Source: Zoroaster sp. YZ-2022
Taxonomy: Eukaryota; Echinodermata; Asteroidea; Forcipulatida; Zoroasteridae
Assembly: GCA_029582265.1 (NCBI GenBank)
Contig: CM055830.1
Span: 35,334,718-35,398,717, forward strand
Direction of reading: 5' to 3'
Length of the DNA: 64,000 nucleotides
Shown: positions 1 to 13,800 of the stretch, one piece after another
Numbering within the stretch: the stretch's first letter is position 1
Layout: each line of letters opens with the position of its first letter
Translations under genes and position numbers: made by a program
Notes under the pieces: generated by a model
What the model saw: only the letters and a program-made list of their open reading frames with translations
What the model was told of the DNA's origin: nothing
The model's database searches: none

Positions 1-1732
1 TCTCAGCTGAATTCAGAGACAAACAAGACCTGTGTTCCTACCAGACACACCAGACCAGACTGGAACCAATCTAAATGACCTGCATGTATGGTCACCTAAA
101 CTTTGCTTAACAGTCTTTGCTGATTCCATTGTCGGAATGGACCTTCATTATGCTGCAGATACATGTATGCTGCACATTGCAGGAAATATTTGGTTGTTTA
201 TCGCCGCCCCCTTTTATTGTTTTTTAAAGATAGTGAGAATAAGCAATTTTATACCAATCATTGCCTTGTATAAAATCAAGGAATGTGATGACAGCAGGGA
301 TCTGGTCAGATCACTATGAAATGATGGGATATCACCACATTTTATCCTAGCATTATTATGTCATACATGTATGTAGTGCAACTCTTGAATTTTGATTAAG
401 CTGTAGAGAGTAATATAACTAACAGACCAGATGGCAAGCACTAGCAAGATCAGTTTGCTAGAGTTTTATGTAGAAATTGTATGTGTACTGTACATCAAAT
501 GTTATCCCCTGCAGAATAATTAATCTGTCAGTTTGTTTTACTGACATTAAAAGCAGTCGTTGTGCATAAATATTTAAGCCAGGTTTCTGTCATTATTCAT
601 GGATTAAAACAAAATTAAGGGTTTTTCTTAAAATAAAAGAAATAACATTTGAAAGACCTCAAATACACACTTTTTCAAAATACACTTTTATTTGTAATTA
701 ATATAGGCTTCAGTTTGTTTAGTATTGACATAATAGCAGTGTTAGAGGATTTGTCATTTATTCATGCTTTCAAGAAAAAAAATCAAAAGCATCAAATAAC
801 ACTGTTCAGTCTGTAAGACCTGTATGCATACATGTATGTACAATGTATGTTTGTGTCCAATATGTTATGAATTAAAAAACAAATAGCAATCTATAAATAA
901 CACAATATTAATTCCTGTGGAAATTGGAAGCAAAACCAGCTGGGCAAGAACAATTGACTCAATCACCAAGACGCATTTCCCTAAAGAGGGTACAAAAGAC
1001 AATCTTTCTAGACCGCCTGTGACGGCCATTCATATAATTCCATCCAATTACTGACCTGTGATCTGTTAATTATGGTTTTATCTCTGGTCAATTGCACCTT
1101 TAACCTAACTGTGATGTGGCTTAGGATATGGAAGAAATATTTGTCATGACTTAAAAAGTTCAATGCCCGTCAAAATCTTGTGTCTATAATTGGCTGTCTA
1201 GCATGGTTAATAGTGGATACTTTATGTACGTTTAGATTTTTTTAAAGAAACTTTATATGGGAATTTAACCATGAGGTCTCTAGGGAGTGCTTTTCAGTTT
1301 CTGTGTTCCTTTTTGTTTTAAATAAATGCAGCAATTATATTTTGTTTCTACCTGAATTTGGCTTGATTTTTTCCTTATGTTTTTGGCTGTCTGCGTGATT
1401 TGTTTACTTTAAATGCACAGTATGTAATTCAGGTGGGAATTAAACCTCTGGCCTTACATGTGTAAAGGTATGGCTTTAATTCCTGCCTGTTTTTACCAGT
1501 GTCTATTTCCTGCCAACTCGTAATCATGATTTAGTGGGTTTGCTGCAACATTAGTTAAGGATTTATTGAAGCTTCAATGATAAGTCCATCCATGCAACTT
1601 GAATGCTCCCTGCAATGTCACATCTGTGTTTGTCACTTAAAACTTTCATCAGACAGACAGATTGAAAAGGATGCTTTATATGAGCCATCATCATTTTTAA
1701 CCAAGTATTCAAGTTTTGGGTCCAATTGTGAT

Positions 1733-2104
1733 TAAGGCTGCACGTTTTCGGTTATTTCGGGAACCGGATACCCGAAATTGGAAATCTTCGGATATCAGGT
1801 ACCCGTAAACAATTTTGAAAAAGACATAAATACTCTCGAATTTATAAAATGACCAATATGAATACAAATTCTTATTTTATTAGATTCATAATAAATGTGT
1901 ACTTACCCGGCTCTATATTAAAAGTAACATCCCCATTCCCCACACACATCTTGTTAACAAAAAAATTGAGAATTCCATTTGTGTGGCTTACATATAAATG
2001 TTTAGTCGAAATTTTAAAAAGTCGTTTACGGGTAACTGCAACCAAACAATGGAATCGGGTAATGACAGATTCGGTCGTGTATCCGGGTACCCGGCACAGC
2101 CGTA
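1733..2104. mobile_element. hAT-type MITE with 8-bp target duplication
   Basis: A 372-bp non-coding element. Its ends are inverted (TAAGGCTGCAC on the left; the right end reads TACGGCTGTGCC on the other strand). It is flanked on both sides by the same 8 bases, ATTGTGAT (1725-1732 and 2105-2112). An 8-bp duplication with this kind of end is typical of the hAT superfamily. The interior carries CGGGTACCCG-like palindromic words near both ends. No transposase is present, so it is non-autonomous. Confidence 0.75.
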
Positions 2105-2247
2105 ATTGTGATCAGTTGTTTTTAGAGACTACCAATACTTCGATCCAATATTAGATTCAGTGGCTTTAGCATCACTTCACTGTCTAATTATTAATTAGAC
2201 CTATTAACTGAAATAACTAAATTTCGAATCAAATCAAATAATCTTAC

Positions 2248-2367
2248 CCGTCCTGTAGCTTTCCTGTATCTTTGTATAGACTTGTCCATCAATTCACTAA
2301 CTGTGAGATCTCCATTTCCACATGGCACCACTACTCGAACCGATCCAAAACATACCGTCACCTTCAT
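2248..2367 (-). CDS. PARD3: Par-3 (partitioning defective 3), first coding exon only
   Basis: This 40-codon exon is the N-terminus of Par-3, the PDZ scaffold of the Par3/Par6/aPKC polarity complex at cell junctions. The reading begins ATG at 2367 and gives MKVTVCFGSVRVVVPCGNGD, then a helix ending RYRKATGR. This matches the start of the PB1-like CR1 oligomerisation domain (vertebrate Par-3 begins MKVTVCFG, then VVVPCGDG and RYRKA). The exon ends in phase 0 at a clean donor (gtaagatt on the minus strand, 2247 downward). I found no further Par-3 exon in 1-2247, so the next exon probably lies beyond the left edge after a long first intron. The exon is small and easily missed. Confidence rests on the specific N-terminal match and the donor. 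Confidence 0.85.
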
Positions 2368-4200
2368 GTTTGCAATTTCAGCTCACCAAAGTTCTCAATA
2401 TATTTTGACTTTCATCAGTTATAAAATGTTTGCAAGATTTTAATTAGTCCCAGTCAACACATTTTGTTGGAAGAAATCAGCAACCTCGAAATACTGTCCC
2501 ACGGTGTATTTTTTATGAATGGGATTGGTGGGTGGTTCTGCGTGTTTCAATGCTGAGTCACCAACGGGCAACTTGGCCTTGTTGCAAGGCGATGATCCGC
2601 GGTCTGTTCACGGTGCGGTTTAACTTTAGGTAATTAGTGTGGTGCCAAATATGCGGTCAAATATCTGCAAGAAATTCATTCAAAAAACATCACTAACAGT
2701 AACACAATTTAGGATAAACATAGACGTCCATGGTTTAATTTTTTTTCAATATTGCAAAGAATTATTTCAAACAGGCAAACGAAACACTAAATTCGTGCCG
2801 CCGGCGGACGAAAAACGTTACGTTGACTGTGTATACATGTACATGTACATACATACATGTACACTGTACATTACTATACATGTACATGTACACTACATTA
2901 CTTTAGCACACAACTGTGATGACAACAAAAATTATCATCTTCGATCCAACCATGGAGGTCCAACCAGAGATCCAACAGATGCATGTCAAACTTACCTGAA
3001 TTCTAAGTGAAATGCTTAGAACATTTACCTCCATCATATCCCAACATGTTACAGAGGTCTGTATGAAGAAGAAATATGGAACTCACATACACATTTTTTG
3101 TTGATAGGGGGACAATTTAGGACGGGATACGAGTCTTTCTCTCAAAATATAAAAACTTCCGACATTCGTCAGTATTTTTGCGGTTAAGTGGTCTGTACCA
3201 TTTCATTCATGGGGGTCAATTGTAACACCTGTCGTAAACAGAGGGACTGACATAATCGAACGGTTTTGAAAACACACAAAAAACACATTTTAATCGACTT
3301 TTAAGGAATAGACTAATTATATAAATCCATACTAACAATAAAATTATATGTTTACGATGCCAAACTGATATGCAAGTATATTGAGTGACGTTCGCCGAGG
3401 GCTCGTTGGTTTTCACCTTAGGGAAAAGTCGAGATCATCCAGTGGATTATAATAGTAGAGTCACCAATAGAGGGCGTTCCATTAAACGAGCCGTTGTGTT
3501 GGCTGTGACGTGGCTATAGCTTTTTATAAGCGTGATTTTAAAGCAATGTTTTTGATCCTCTTCTTGAATCTGTTTAGTTTAATGTAACCTGTGTAAATAG
3601 TCTTCTTTTCCACATTGTTGTAATACCATTATAGTCATGCCTTGGTATATTTCGATTTATTTATGTATTTAATTTTACTTGTTCATGCTGCTGATTTACT
3701 GTATATTATAGAATCACAACATAGATTTAACCAGGGAAACAATTAAATCGACCTGATGGACCTCAATTTACACCCCGGCCTCCTCAACCGGATATTGATT
3801 ATTCCCAGGTACCACACCTTTATTGAATTGTGTAAATGTTGTCATCCTTTTTTCACACGAGAGTGTGAACAAACAAATTAACATGGAACTTTTACGAGAG
3901 ACTAACCTCAAATAAACTAAGCTTGTAACACAAACATTTTTTTAAACCGGTGACAGAAAAAAAACGCAGCTCGGATCGATGCTTGTGTATACCCCATCCC
4001 CACAGATAGGAATTTTCCTGATCTTAACCATGCCCAGACTGACTATGGTCTTTAGGGCGTTGCCAAACGAAACATAGGATCAAGCTTCTGGTCCAAACAA
4101 ACGGGCGTGTCTGTATCTCTGAGTATGTCAGTACATTCCCACAGTGAACTTTCTGTACGCCGCTACCACCCGCCATGGGAAAATTACACAATTCTAAAGG
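2368..4200. other. Region upstream of PARD3, no gene seen
   Basis: This is the presumed promoter side of PARD3. It contains short GTACAT-type microsatellite stretches near 2835-2890. I see no supported exon; short open frames here lack splice context or family signatures. Confidence 0.4.
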
Positions 4201-4204
4201 TCTA

Positions 4205-6185
4205 TACTGCATTGGTAATGTTGGCAAAACGTCACTGCTTCTATGAGTATGCTTACTCTCTTTGAATCAAGATATACATACAAGGTACAGCATTGGTAAT
4301 GTTGGCAAAACTGCTTCTATGAGTATGCTTACTCTCTTTGAATCAAGATATACATACAAGGTACATCATTGGTAATGTTGGCCAAACTGCTTCTACGAGT
4401 ATGCTTACTCTCTTTGAATCAAGATATACATACAAGGTACATCATTGGTAATGTTGGCCAAACTGCTTCTACGAGTACGCTTACTCTCTTTGAATCAAGG
4501 TATACATACAAGGTACATCATTGGTAATGTTGGCAAAACTGCTTCTATGAGTACGCTTACCGGTACTCTCTTTGAATCAAGATATACATACAAGGTACAT
4601 CATTGGTAATGTTGACAAACTGCTTCTATGAGTATGCTTACTCTCTTTGAATCAAGATATACATACAAGGTACATCATTGGTAATGTTGACAAAACTGCT
4701 TCTATGAGTATGCTTACTCTCTTTGAATCAAGATATACATACACGGTACATCATTGGTAATGTTGGCCAAACTGCTTCTATGAGTATGCTTACTCTCTTT
4801 GAATCAAGATATACATACAAGGTACATCATTGGTAATGTTGGCCAAACTGCTTCTATGAGTATGCTTACTCTCTTTGAATCAAGATATACATACAAGGTA
4901 CATCATTGGTAATGTTGGCCAAACTGCTTCTATGAGTATGCTTACTCTCTTTGAATCAAGATATACATAATAATAATAATAATAATGTATAGATTTATAT
5001 AGCGCACGTATCCACCAACTAAGTGGCGCTCAAGGCGCATTATATTATTATCCCTGCTCATAAGGCTCATAAGGCTCATAAATCATTCCTGAAACCATCT
5101 CAGCTCCCTGGGGAGTATACAGCTCAATTGCTGCCATTTCTAGCGCATATAGAGCAAACCATCTCTGCCTTCACAGGTACCCATTTAACCCCTGGGTGGA
5201 GAGAAGCAATTATGGTTAAGTGTCTTGCTCAAGGACACAGGTGTCACGGCAGGGGCTCGAACCCACACTCTGCTGCTGGCAACACCAGAACTTGAGTTCA
5301 GTGCGCTAGACCGCACGACAATCCACTTTACGTGCATTATACAACACACGGGACCTACGGCTTTACGTCCCATCCGAAGGACGAAGCAATTATGGTTAAG
5401 TACCTTGCTCAAGGACACAAGTGTCACGACCGGGGCTCGAACCCACACCCTGCTGCTGGCAACACCAGAACTTGAGTTCGGTGCGCTAGACCGCTCGGCC
5501 ACGACACATACAAGGTACATCATTGGTAATGTTGGCAAAACTGCTTCTATGAGTATGCTTACTCTCTTTGTATCAAGATATACATACAAGGTACATCATT
5601 GGTAATGTTGGCCAAACTGCTTCTACGAGTATGCTTACTCTCTTTGAATCAAGATATACATACAAGGTACATCATTGGTAATGTTGGCAAAACTGCTTCT
5701 ATGAGTACGCTTACTCTCTTTGAATCAAGATATACATACAAGGTACATCATTGGTAATGTTGACAAACTGCTTCTATGAGTATGCTTACTCTCTTTGAAT
5801 CAAGATATACATACAAGGTACATCATTGGTAATGTTGACAAAACTGCTTCTATGAGTATGCTTACTCTCTTTGAATCAAGATATACATACAAGGTACATC
5901 ATTGGTAATGTTGGCCAAACTGCTTCTATGAGTATGCTTACTCTCTTTGAATCAAGATATACATACAAGGTACATCATTGGTAATGTTGGCCAAACTACT
6001 GCTTCTACGAGAATACTTACTCCCTTTGAATCAAGATATACATACAAGGTACATCATTGGTAATGTTGGCAAAACTGCTTCTATGAGTATGCTTACTCTC
6101 TTTGAATCAAGATATACATACAAGGTACATCATTGGTAATGTTGGCCAAACTACTGCTTCTATGAGAATACTTACTCTCTTTGAA
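4205..6185. repeat. 76-bp satellite array, about 19 monomers, split by a SINE
   Basis: Monomers follow the pattern CATACAAGGTACATCATTGG, TAATGTTGGCAAAACTGC, TTCTATGAGTATGCTTAC, TCTCTTTGAATCAAGATATA, about 76 bp each. Differences are mostly single substitutions or small indels (ggcaaaac versus ggccaaac, extra CTACTG in the last units). The array is interrupted at 4970-5505 by a full SINE. Isolated diverged monomers occur at 13596-13670 and 53557-53626, each followed by a related 3' flank (ACATTAA.., then GTGAAAGT). The array therefore probably expanded from an internal part of a dispersed repeat. Confidence 0.9.
4970..5505 (-). mobile_element. Dimeric tRNA-Leu-derived SINE, copy A, inside the satellite
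   Basis: Read on the minus strand, the element has two tandem tRNA-like heads (GTGGCCGAGCGG A-box type, CTCAAGTTCTGG anticodon-arm type, GGTTCGAGCCCC B-box type). A shared body follows with GAGCAAGACACTTAACCATA and CAGGGAGCTGAGATGG, ending in an ATT-rich tail. Flanking ACATA at 4965-4969 and 5506-5510 is the likely target duplication. The array resumes exactly after it, so the insertion is younger than the array. It differs from copy B (34.5 kb) at only a few positions and shares a small deletion in the second head with it. Confidence 0.85.
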
Positions 6186-6189
6186 TTGA

Positions 6190-7640
6190 TATTAAACAGC
6201 CAACCTGCAGAAGTGTCAGTTTATTATCGTGTCGTTCAGATTGTTTGTATAATATTAATTCTAACGTGGAATTAAGGAACTGGTAATAATCATCCTTAAT
6301 TCGAACTAGAAATGATTTCACTTTTTACTAGAGGACAGCACCTCTATGCTTCACACATAAACTTGAATTGTTGATACATAAAATATATGTAGCAAGGATT
6401 CTTTTGTAACCTCCTACTCAGTCATCAGGGGATACGGGAAAAGTTGACCTGATGCCTCCGATTTCCTTCCTCCATGCTCCGATGAACAATTATTTGCTTT
6501 TAAGGAGTGTCCCCCGGTAGATAAGGTTGTCCCAAGGCATTGAACAACTGGGCAGGGTCAGAATCCATTACATTCACACAAACTGTCCAAATATGACGTA
6601 TTATAATTATAGGTGTACATGTTATCATCCACAGCAACACCCCACCCACACGTTACACCAATATTGGGAGGAACGCGTGTGCAGGCTTCAGGGTGCGGAG
6701 GGGAAAACAAATCCAGACAAGATTCTAAAACTTTCACTTTGGGAAATCGTTGCGCCGACGGACACACAACTTGTTCATACAAACCAATAATATTAGCAAA
6801 AACAAAGTGAAGTTAATTGCTGATTATTGACAGTCTTGTTTGACACTAAGATAAACAATTAGATCAATTCATTAACAAGAACAGGTGTCTTGTATGAAGA
6901 CAAAATGGCTTCTTGTCAGGTTGTTTCACAATAGCCACAGTTCCGTCTCACAAAATTGTATGCAAGCGTCAAGCTCGGGGAGGACTGTACTAAAAGAAAC
7001 CCCCAAAACATTCCCTAGTAAAATGAAGAAAACCCTCAATTCAAGAATTTTGTTTTGAGCATATGGTCAAACCATTTACATTATTAACCATGATTATCGC
7101 CAGTGGTTTCTATAAACTTGTATTCCCGATGCTCAAACGCCGCCAGCTACAAAAAATATAAAGTTCCTGGACAAAAATAAAATTGAGTTCTGACGGTAAA
7201 ACCATAAAAGTAAGCATTTTGATAACCCATTGCTAACTGATCCAGCATATTAGTTCAAGGTTAAGACCGAACCCTATCGTCACGTCATCGTCATCATCAT
7301 CACTTTTTTTCATGGAAATGAGATTGACAGAGCTAGCTTGAGGGGGGGGGGGGGGGGGGGTAGGATCGGACCGGCCCGAGGCGCAGCCTCCGTGGAAACG
7401 CGTCCAGCGGTGATTGGTCGGTGAATGCAAAGGGGGTTGTTTGTGGGGTTGTTAGCCTATATAACATAATGATCAATGAAAACAAAATATAAACTACACT
7501 CGACCCCTGAGATTTGACAAAGTCAAATACTGGTCAGAGAACTGGATGGCACGGTTAGGGGAAGATGTGGGTTTGTTTCTTGGAATTCCGTTTTCCATGC
7601 ATCGAAGGGAAGGAATAACCATTTAGGTTTCCTTCCTCCA
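6190..7640. other. Intergenic stretch, no gene seen
   Basis: AT-rich unique-looking DNA with a G homopolymer at about 7341-7360 and a copy of the dispersed word CCTTCCTCCATG at 6465. I see no supported exon or RNA gene. Confidence 0.4.
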
Positions 7641-7649
7641 TGGTACAAC

Positions 7650-8185
7650 CAGTGGCGTAGCTATGGGCGGGCCAGGCAGGGCCTAGGCCCGCCCACTTCT
7701 TGGCCCTGCCATTGCCAAATAAAGAAGCTTTTTGTATAACTTTTTTTTTTTTTTTAACGATTTATGTTGTTTGCATTCCTCTTCTATGTATGTTTGTGTG
7801 ATATAGGCTACAGTGCATTTTATTTTATACTGTATACTTTAAAAAGGACAGGGGCTATCATGCTTGTAGCCTACTGTTGCGTTCTTTATGAGCATGGCCT
7901 AAGGTGTCTCACAGCACATTTTGGCCTATGATTTAACGAATCAATTTAATGAAGTGAACCTTTTTACTAAATGATTTGTGGCATTATGACTTTCCATGCG
8001 TTTCATGGTGTGTATCGTGATCTCCAATCCTTGTAAATATTGTGTGTCAGTGTGTGCGTCGGTCACTGTTCCACCGGCACAAACATAAATCGGCGCCCGT
8101 GTATGGATGGATTTATGGATGAATTCTATGGCCCGTCCATTTTTACTCAGGCCCAGCCGAATCTTTATTTCTGGCTACGCCACTG
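7650..8185. mobile_element. hAT-type non-autonomous element with perfect 8-bp TSD
   Basis: The ends are CAGTGGCGTAGC and its inverted match GGCTACGCCACTG. The element is bounded by identical 8-mers GGTACAAC at 7642-7649 and 8186-8193. It is 536 bp long with an internal poly-T run near 7740 and no transposase frame. CAGTGGCGTAG ends with 8-bp duplications are characteristic of hAT MITEs. A 165-bp relative lies at 41127-41291. Confidence 0.85.
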
Positions 8186-8193
8186 GGTACAAC

Positions 8194-10309
8194 ATTGGTA
8201 ATTACCAGATTATCAAGTTACCAAGTTATTACCGAAAACGTATTTTGTGTAAAGTTGGTGCATTTCGTCTGAAGTATGTTTTTCAATGACGAATTCAATG
8301 ACGAATTTAACATAAAGTTGCGGACCAGCAAGTTTTTGTAAAACACAAAAACATACAATAGTTTTTAGTTGTTTCCTCAAAAACGTGAGCATCTTTTCTT
8401 ATGAAACTTTCACAAGTTAGTTTTATCATTTAGTTTTACAAGTTTTATAATAGTTTTATAATAGTTTTATAATAGTTTTATAATAGTTTTATAATAGTTT
8501 TATAATAGTTTTATAATAGTTTTATAATAGTTTTATAATTGAAAACTCGAGGGTTTAAATGAACGTCCATATCCAAATCTCAGTGTTGAACATGGGATTG
8601 TGTATAAAGAACTAAGGAATAATACAGACGTTTTATTATCATTTCTTTTTTGACAAATCTGTATTCCACTTTCTCCAAAAGTTTCATCAAACTAAAAATT
8701 TATCCCTTTCCCCTTTTCTAGCCAGCATCATGCCTACAAATGGGCCAGTCTAGTAGTAGTACCACACCTACGAGTACTTACGGACCTGCCGAGTACCATG
8801 CCTACATACAGTAAATCAAGATTTTAAAAGTCCAATAGATGTTGTCCATAAGAGCCTATTAATGATTTTCCTCCCTGTGAATAAAAAATAGCTAACTTTA
8901 TTAATAATAATATTTAAAAAATAATAATATTAATAGTATAAAACGTATTCACCTTGCGAACAGAACTTTGAAGTCCAAATGACAAACCGTTTCACCCGAG
9001 AAAGTCCAGTTTCCCGTCCTGTGTATTTTTCACTGCTGCTAACGGAATGAGTTTTGTAAAACTAAACAAATAAACACGTACTTCCCATAAACAAACAGAC
9101 AGAATTAAGGCAGAAACATTGTAAGATTTAGCTGAACAACAACAACCACATCCTTAACAATCTGAGCGAATTAACACTACTGGCCTGTCGCAAGATCGAG
9201 TTAGCAGACAAAAGTTGGTGATCACTAGTCTTGGACGCATTAACATCTGTCATTGGTCCAAGTAACTGCTGACGTCCACTAAATATTCATGACGTCATCA
9301 GCTGTGGAAAGTAATTTGTAATCCATGTTTAATGGTAACAGCAAGTACCAGGTATCACAGAGATCAAACATGGTCTGGTAAAATGATTTTAAAAGCTTTC
9401 AGATTGCAAATGATAAGAATGACACGTCTGTTCTTTATAATTATTCAAATGATACTTCATATCGTCAGCTACACATCCTTCATCCATGGTTCTGGCTTGT
9501 AGTACAAAAGATTCGTAAATTTGAACTTTATAAAGAGAACACAATATAATTGTTTGGCATGTCTTACCATGGAGGAAGGTCTGTCCTTCCTCCATGGTCT
9601 TACATGTCAACGTGTTGCAGCATGTAAATGAGCGGATATCAACTTGATAAGGCTCATCGTTTGTCATTTAGTCCATACCTGTGAAAGTGTGTTGTGCGTT
9701 TTGAAGCAGGACAATGGCATGACATGCATAGCAGTAAGCTGATCAGAATAAATCGCATCAGCACAAACTACATAGCGCCCTCTAGTGATGAATAAATAAG
9801 TGCACTTGCGCGTTCGGCAAAATGCCGATTTCATCTGACGCAGTATACGCATGGAGCAATATACGATATTGTTATCAACTCTTTTGAAAGGTTTTGTAAA
9901 TTATTCATTTATAAGAACACGAAAGCGACTCTTTTTTCATCGGATTTGTTTTGCGGGCGATGATATTTTATACATCAAAGTGACACGAAAAGGCCATTTC
10001 GAACATGGGGAATTTCGATCATTGTTGACGCTATTCTATGACGCGTACATAATGTTGGTATAGGCAACAAACAGAGCATATGTTGTCAACTTAGTTTGTG
10101 TTCAACCATTGTGCGTACAGCGTGTGGACTCTTACCGTAGCGTACGGTACTTGTCAAGGCTGCTAGATGACCGCTTCAACATGTCTCATATATGGGCAGT
10201 TTATATAGACCCATAGTTTGGATTGAAATAATCTGAACTGATTACTACCATTCTAACATCTGAATATCATGAGAAGTAGTGAGCTGAAATAACTCTTGTC
10301 TCATTCAAT
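8194..10309. other. Region upstream of the channel gene
   Basis: Contains an 11-bp tandem repeat (TTTTATAATAG, about nine units, 8442-8539), a CRE-like TGACGTCA at 9290-9297, and a short hairpin made of CCATGGAGGAAGG (9567-9579) and its complement (9585-9597). No supported exon. Confidence 0.5.
8442..8539. repeat. 11-bp minisatellite, about nine units
   Basis: Unit TTTTATAATAG repeated without visible divergence. Confidence 0.85.
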
Positions 10310-10824
10310 ATGGCTGGCGAGTTGGAGAGGGTAGAGGTTGTGTCTAACGGGGAAGTGGACGGTTAGTTATCATCATAAAGATTCATCATGAACTCGTGTC
10401 AAACTCGTGATGACGCTTTTACAATGTTTATAAAAACCCTAGTTTAGTAAAACACGGTAATACCGTGACGCGAGTTACACGAGAGAAATTAACATCAATG
10501 AACTATGCGATAGATGTTATCAAAGTCCTAAAACCATAAGTATAAAACACGTTGATAAACAATCGATGGAATTCATTTCCTTGCACGAACGCAACAAATG
10601 AACAATATCACAAAAGAAAACCAGAAATGGTATATTAAAAATTATCATTAAAAACTTTAAATGTTAAAAAACATGAACTACCTACAAAATACAAGACACA
10701 CATATGAATCGTCAACTAACTAAACTATCCTTGATTGAATGACATTTATCAACGACACTTTGTTTCACACAACCCTCCTGTTTCATCATTGAAAAAATGT
10801 ATCTCTTTTGCAGCATTTTGAACA

Positions 10825-10858
<34 letters not shown>

Positions 10859-13800
10859 CTCTTTGTTTTGTTAAACAAAAGTTCTTTGTAAATCATGATC
10901 AGAAACTACAATGCATACAAAGAGCGACAGTGCCGAGCTAGCTGCCATGGGAATACAAGTCAAACCTCGCAGCAAACGACGCCAATCTATTGCTAAGACA
11001 CTGAATAAGAGAAACTTTTTTCACGCATCAAGTCAAGAGTTTGTCAAGAGAATCTACCGCAGTGAAAAGGCTCTCAAAGATGAGCAAATGAGACAACAGC
11101 TGACCCGTCACTTCGTTATTCATCCGTTTAGTAACTTCCGGTAGGTCATACGTCCATAACAATGGTTTGAGTTGTTATCATGCGTTTGTCTCTGGAAATA
11201 CATTACTATTGGAACAAAAAAATGATGGTGAAAATACAAGTATAACTTTTAGTCAAATAGTTATACACAAACCTGTATGGTCTTAGAAGCTAGATATATC
11301 GAAAACGCCGATATGCGATACACGTTTGCCAGTCATCCAACCTAGGGTATATAGAAGTCTACTATAAAAGAGTCAAGAGCTAAAATCAATTTATTTCTGG
11401 ATGAGATTTGAGTACACTTATTATTTCTTTTAACTGAACATCAATTATGTGTTTTTGGAGGACAGATAAACATGAATTGTACCCGTTTTTGATTACATTT
11501 CAGTTGGTATTGGGATCTATTCATGGTGCTTCTTATGTCCGTTACACTCATTATTCTACCGGTCAACATCGCCTTTTATAGTGATCAATTCTCGGCCACT
11601 TGGACCACTGTAAACTGCTTCACCGATAGCTTTTTCTTGATCGACATTTGTCTGAATTTCCTGACTGGAATTGTCGATCATAAAAATGAGGAGGTACGTT
11701 AGATCGACTAATCGACTGTTTACAAACGTATTATTGATGCAAACTGACGTAAATAACCATTGAACTGACCAACATTCATGATCTGTTTTCCCAGATCTGT
11801 TATCGATCAATGGGATAAAAGATTGGCTTGTATTGGAATAACTTAGTATATTCGGAATTCAAGTAGTAAAGCAAAAGATAATTAGCGCTGGCATTATTGT
11901 TTAGGTTATTGTACTTTTATGGACAAAATGCAAACTACTTCTCTAAAGATTTCCCCCGCAGCTTTTTTCTTAAGTGTAATAATTATTTTCCCTCCGAGTT
12001 AATTGACACAGAATTTCTTGAAAATTTAAAACGGTTTTACAATGTGAACCTTGTTCATATTTCATACTGTTATTTTTTGGCTCGATGTTTGTAGGTAATT
12101 TTAGTGCGTAGACGTATAGCTGTCAACTATTTGCGTTCTTGGTTCTTTCCTGATTTGATCTCGTCATTTCCATTCGATTACATCTACATCTTCATCAGTG
12201 GTACCATTGATTACACATCAAGCTCTACTGCGCTCACACTCCGTGTTTTCAGGTCTGTTTTCGTATTCTTGATGACTAGCTATACCGAGTCTAGGAGAGA
12301 TTCTCGCAGCATGGCACCTCCCGCCTCCCCGATGCCTGCTGCCCATCGATTGTCAATAAGTCTTTCATACTTCAAAGTCTTGTACGCCGGCTGACTCTTT
12401 ACAGGTCATAATATGATAACAAGCACAAACCTGAAAGTGACAATAATATAACAGTTTGGTCTTTAGAGACACACTAAACCTTTAGGATCGACCCTTTGTT
12501 CGTTCAGAATCAACAAGTGTCGTATAAACTAATACAATTTCCTATCAGTTGCTACCTGGAAATAAAAATAACAATTGTTTCGATTAATTGGAATTTGAAA
12601 ATTAAAGCTGGCTACTGAATCACAGAAAATAGACACTTCTGCATGTATATTTATTTTGTCTGTGTCCCTGACCGATTATACCAAAAAAATATCATAGATA
12701 AATAAGCACCATTCTATATTGGACTTGAGCCTCGTTTTGATTCCCATAGACGTGCGTATAAGAAAACCCAAAGATGGCCATGATCTAAGGTTTCTTTTTT
12801 GTCTTATTTTTGTTCTCCTCTAGACTGGCAAAAATCTTAGGGATTCTGCGATTGTTACGTCTAGCTCGCCTCATGAGATACGTCCATAAGGTTGAGGAGG
12901 TATGTGGTCTTATCAACATTATTTTGTTGTGTCTCATTAATCTACTCCAGTATTAAAATGTTAATGATGATAACAAGTAAACACAATTATATGACAACTG
13001 CAAGTTTTAACTCATATCTGATGATTTTTGATGGATTTCTCAACTTGAGTTTCAAGCCCCACTTCAGAAGTTTTCTGAACTCATATCTGATGAATTTTGA
13101 TGGATTACTCAAAGTTTCAAGCTCCACTTCAGAAGTTTTCTGAAACTTAACATTGTATTTGAGCAAGCTTTTGTATATAAAAAATAACAAATACTTTTAT
13201 ATTTTAATGAGTTGTTTTCTATTCCTTATTATTTCTCAGATATTGAACGTTGAGGGCGCAGTAATTCGCATTGTCAACCTAACACTAGTCATGCTGGTTG
13301 TCATTCATTGGAATGGATGTATACAATTCTTCATTGCCTTTGCTCAGGATTTCCCAGCAGATAGTTGGGTTGTCATCAGTGGTCTGGAGGTAAAAGCTCA
13401 GCAACTATAAATATATTCATTGCAAAAATTATTTTTTGACAACTTAAAACAAAAACCTCACCAAGGCATCAGCTGGCATATAAGGTAAAAAGTAAAAATA
13501 AAATAGTATTAATAAAATTAACCATCAATACTCATGCTAGTATTTTTGGCAATAAATAAAAAACATTTACCAACCTACGCACCCTAAAACCATAGTACAC
13601 TATTGGTCATGTTTGCAAAACTGCTTCTATAAGTATCCTTACTATCTTTGAATCAAGATATATATACATTAACAACTAAACTGTGAAAGTTGCAGCTTAT
13701 TTATTACATTGTGTTATTATCGTGAAAATAATGAAAATGTACTCAGATTTTTCATATTCATTCACAGAGGACAATGCAGTTGATATATTATTTTACTAAC

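Noticed and set aside
32..319. 95-codon frame at the left edge
   Set aside because: No recognisable family, no splice support, composition like the surrounding intron.
5185..5605. Open frames of 126-134 codons on both strands, repeated at 34728-35207 and 39944-40343
   Set aside because: They translate the two tRNA-like heads of the SINE and recur with every copy; they are not genes.
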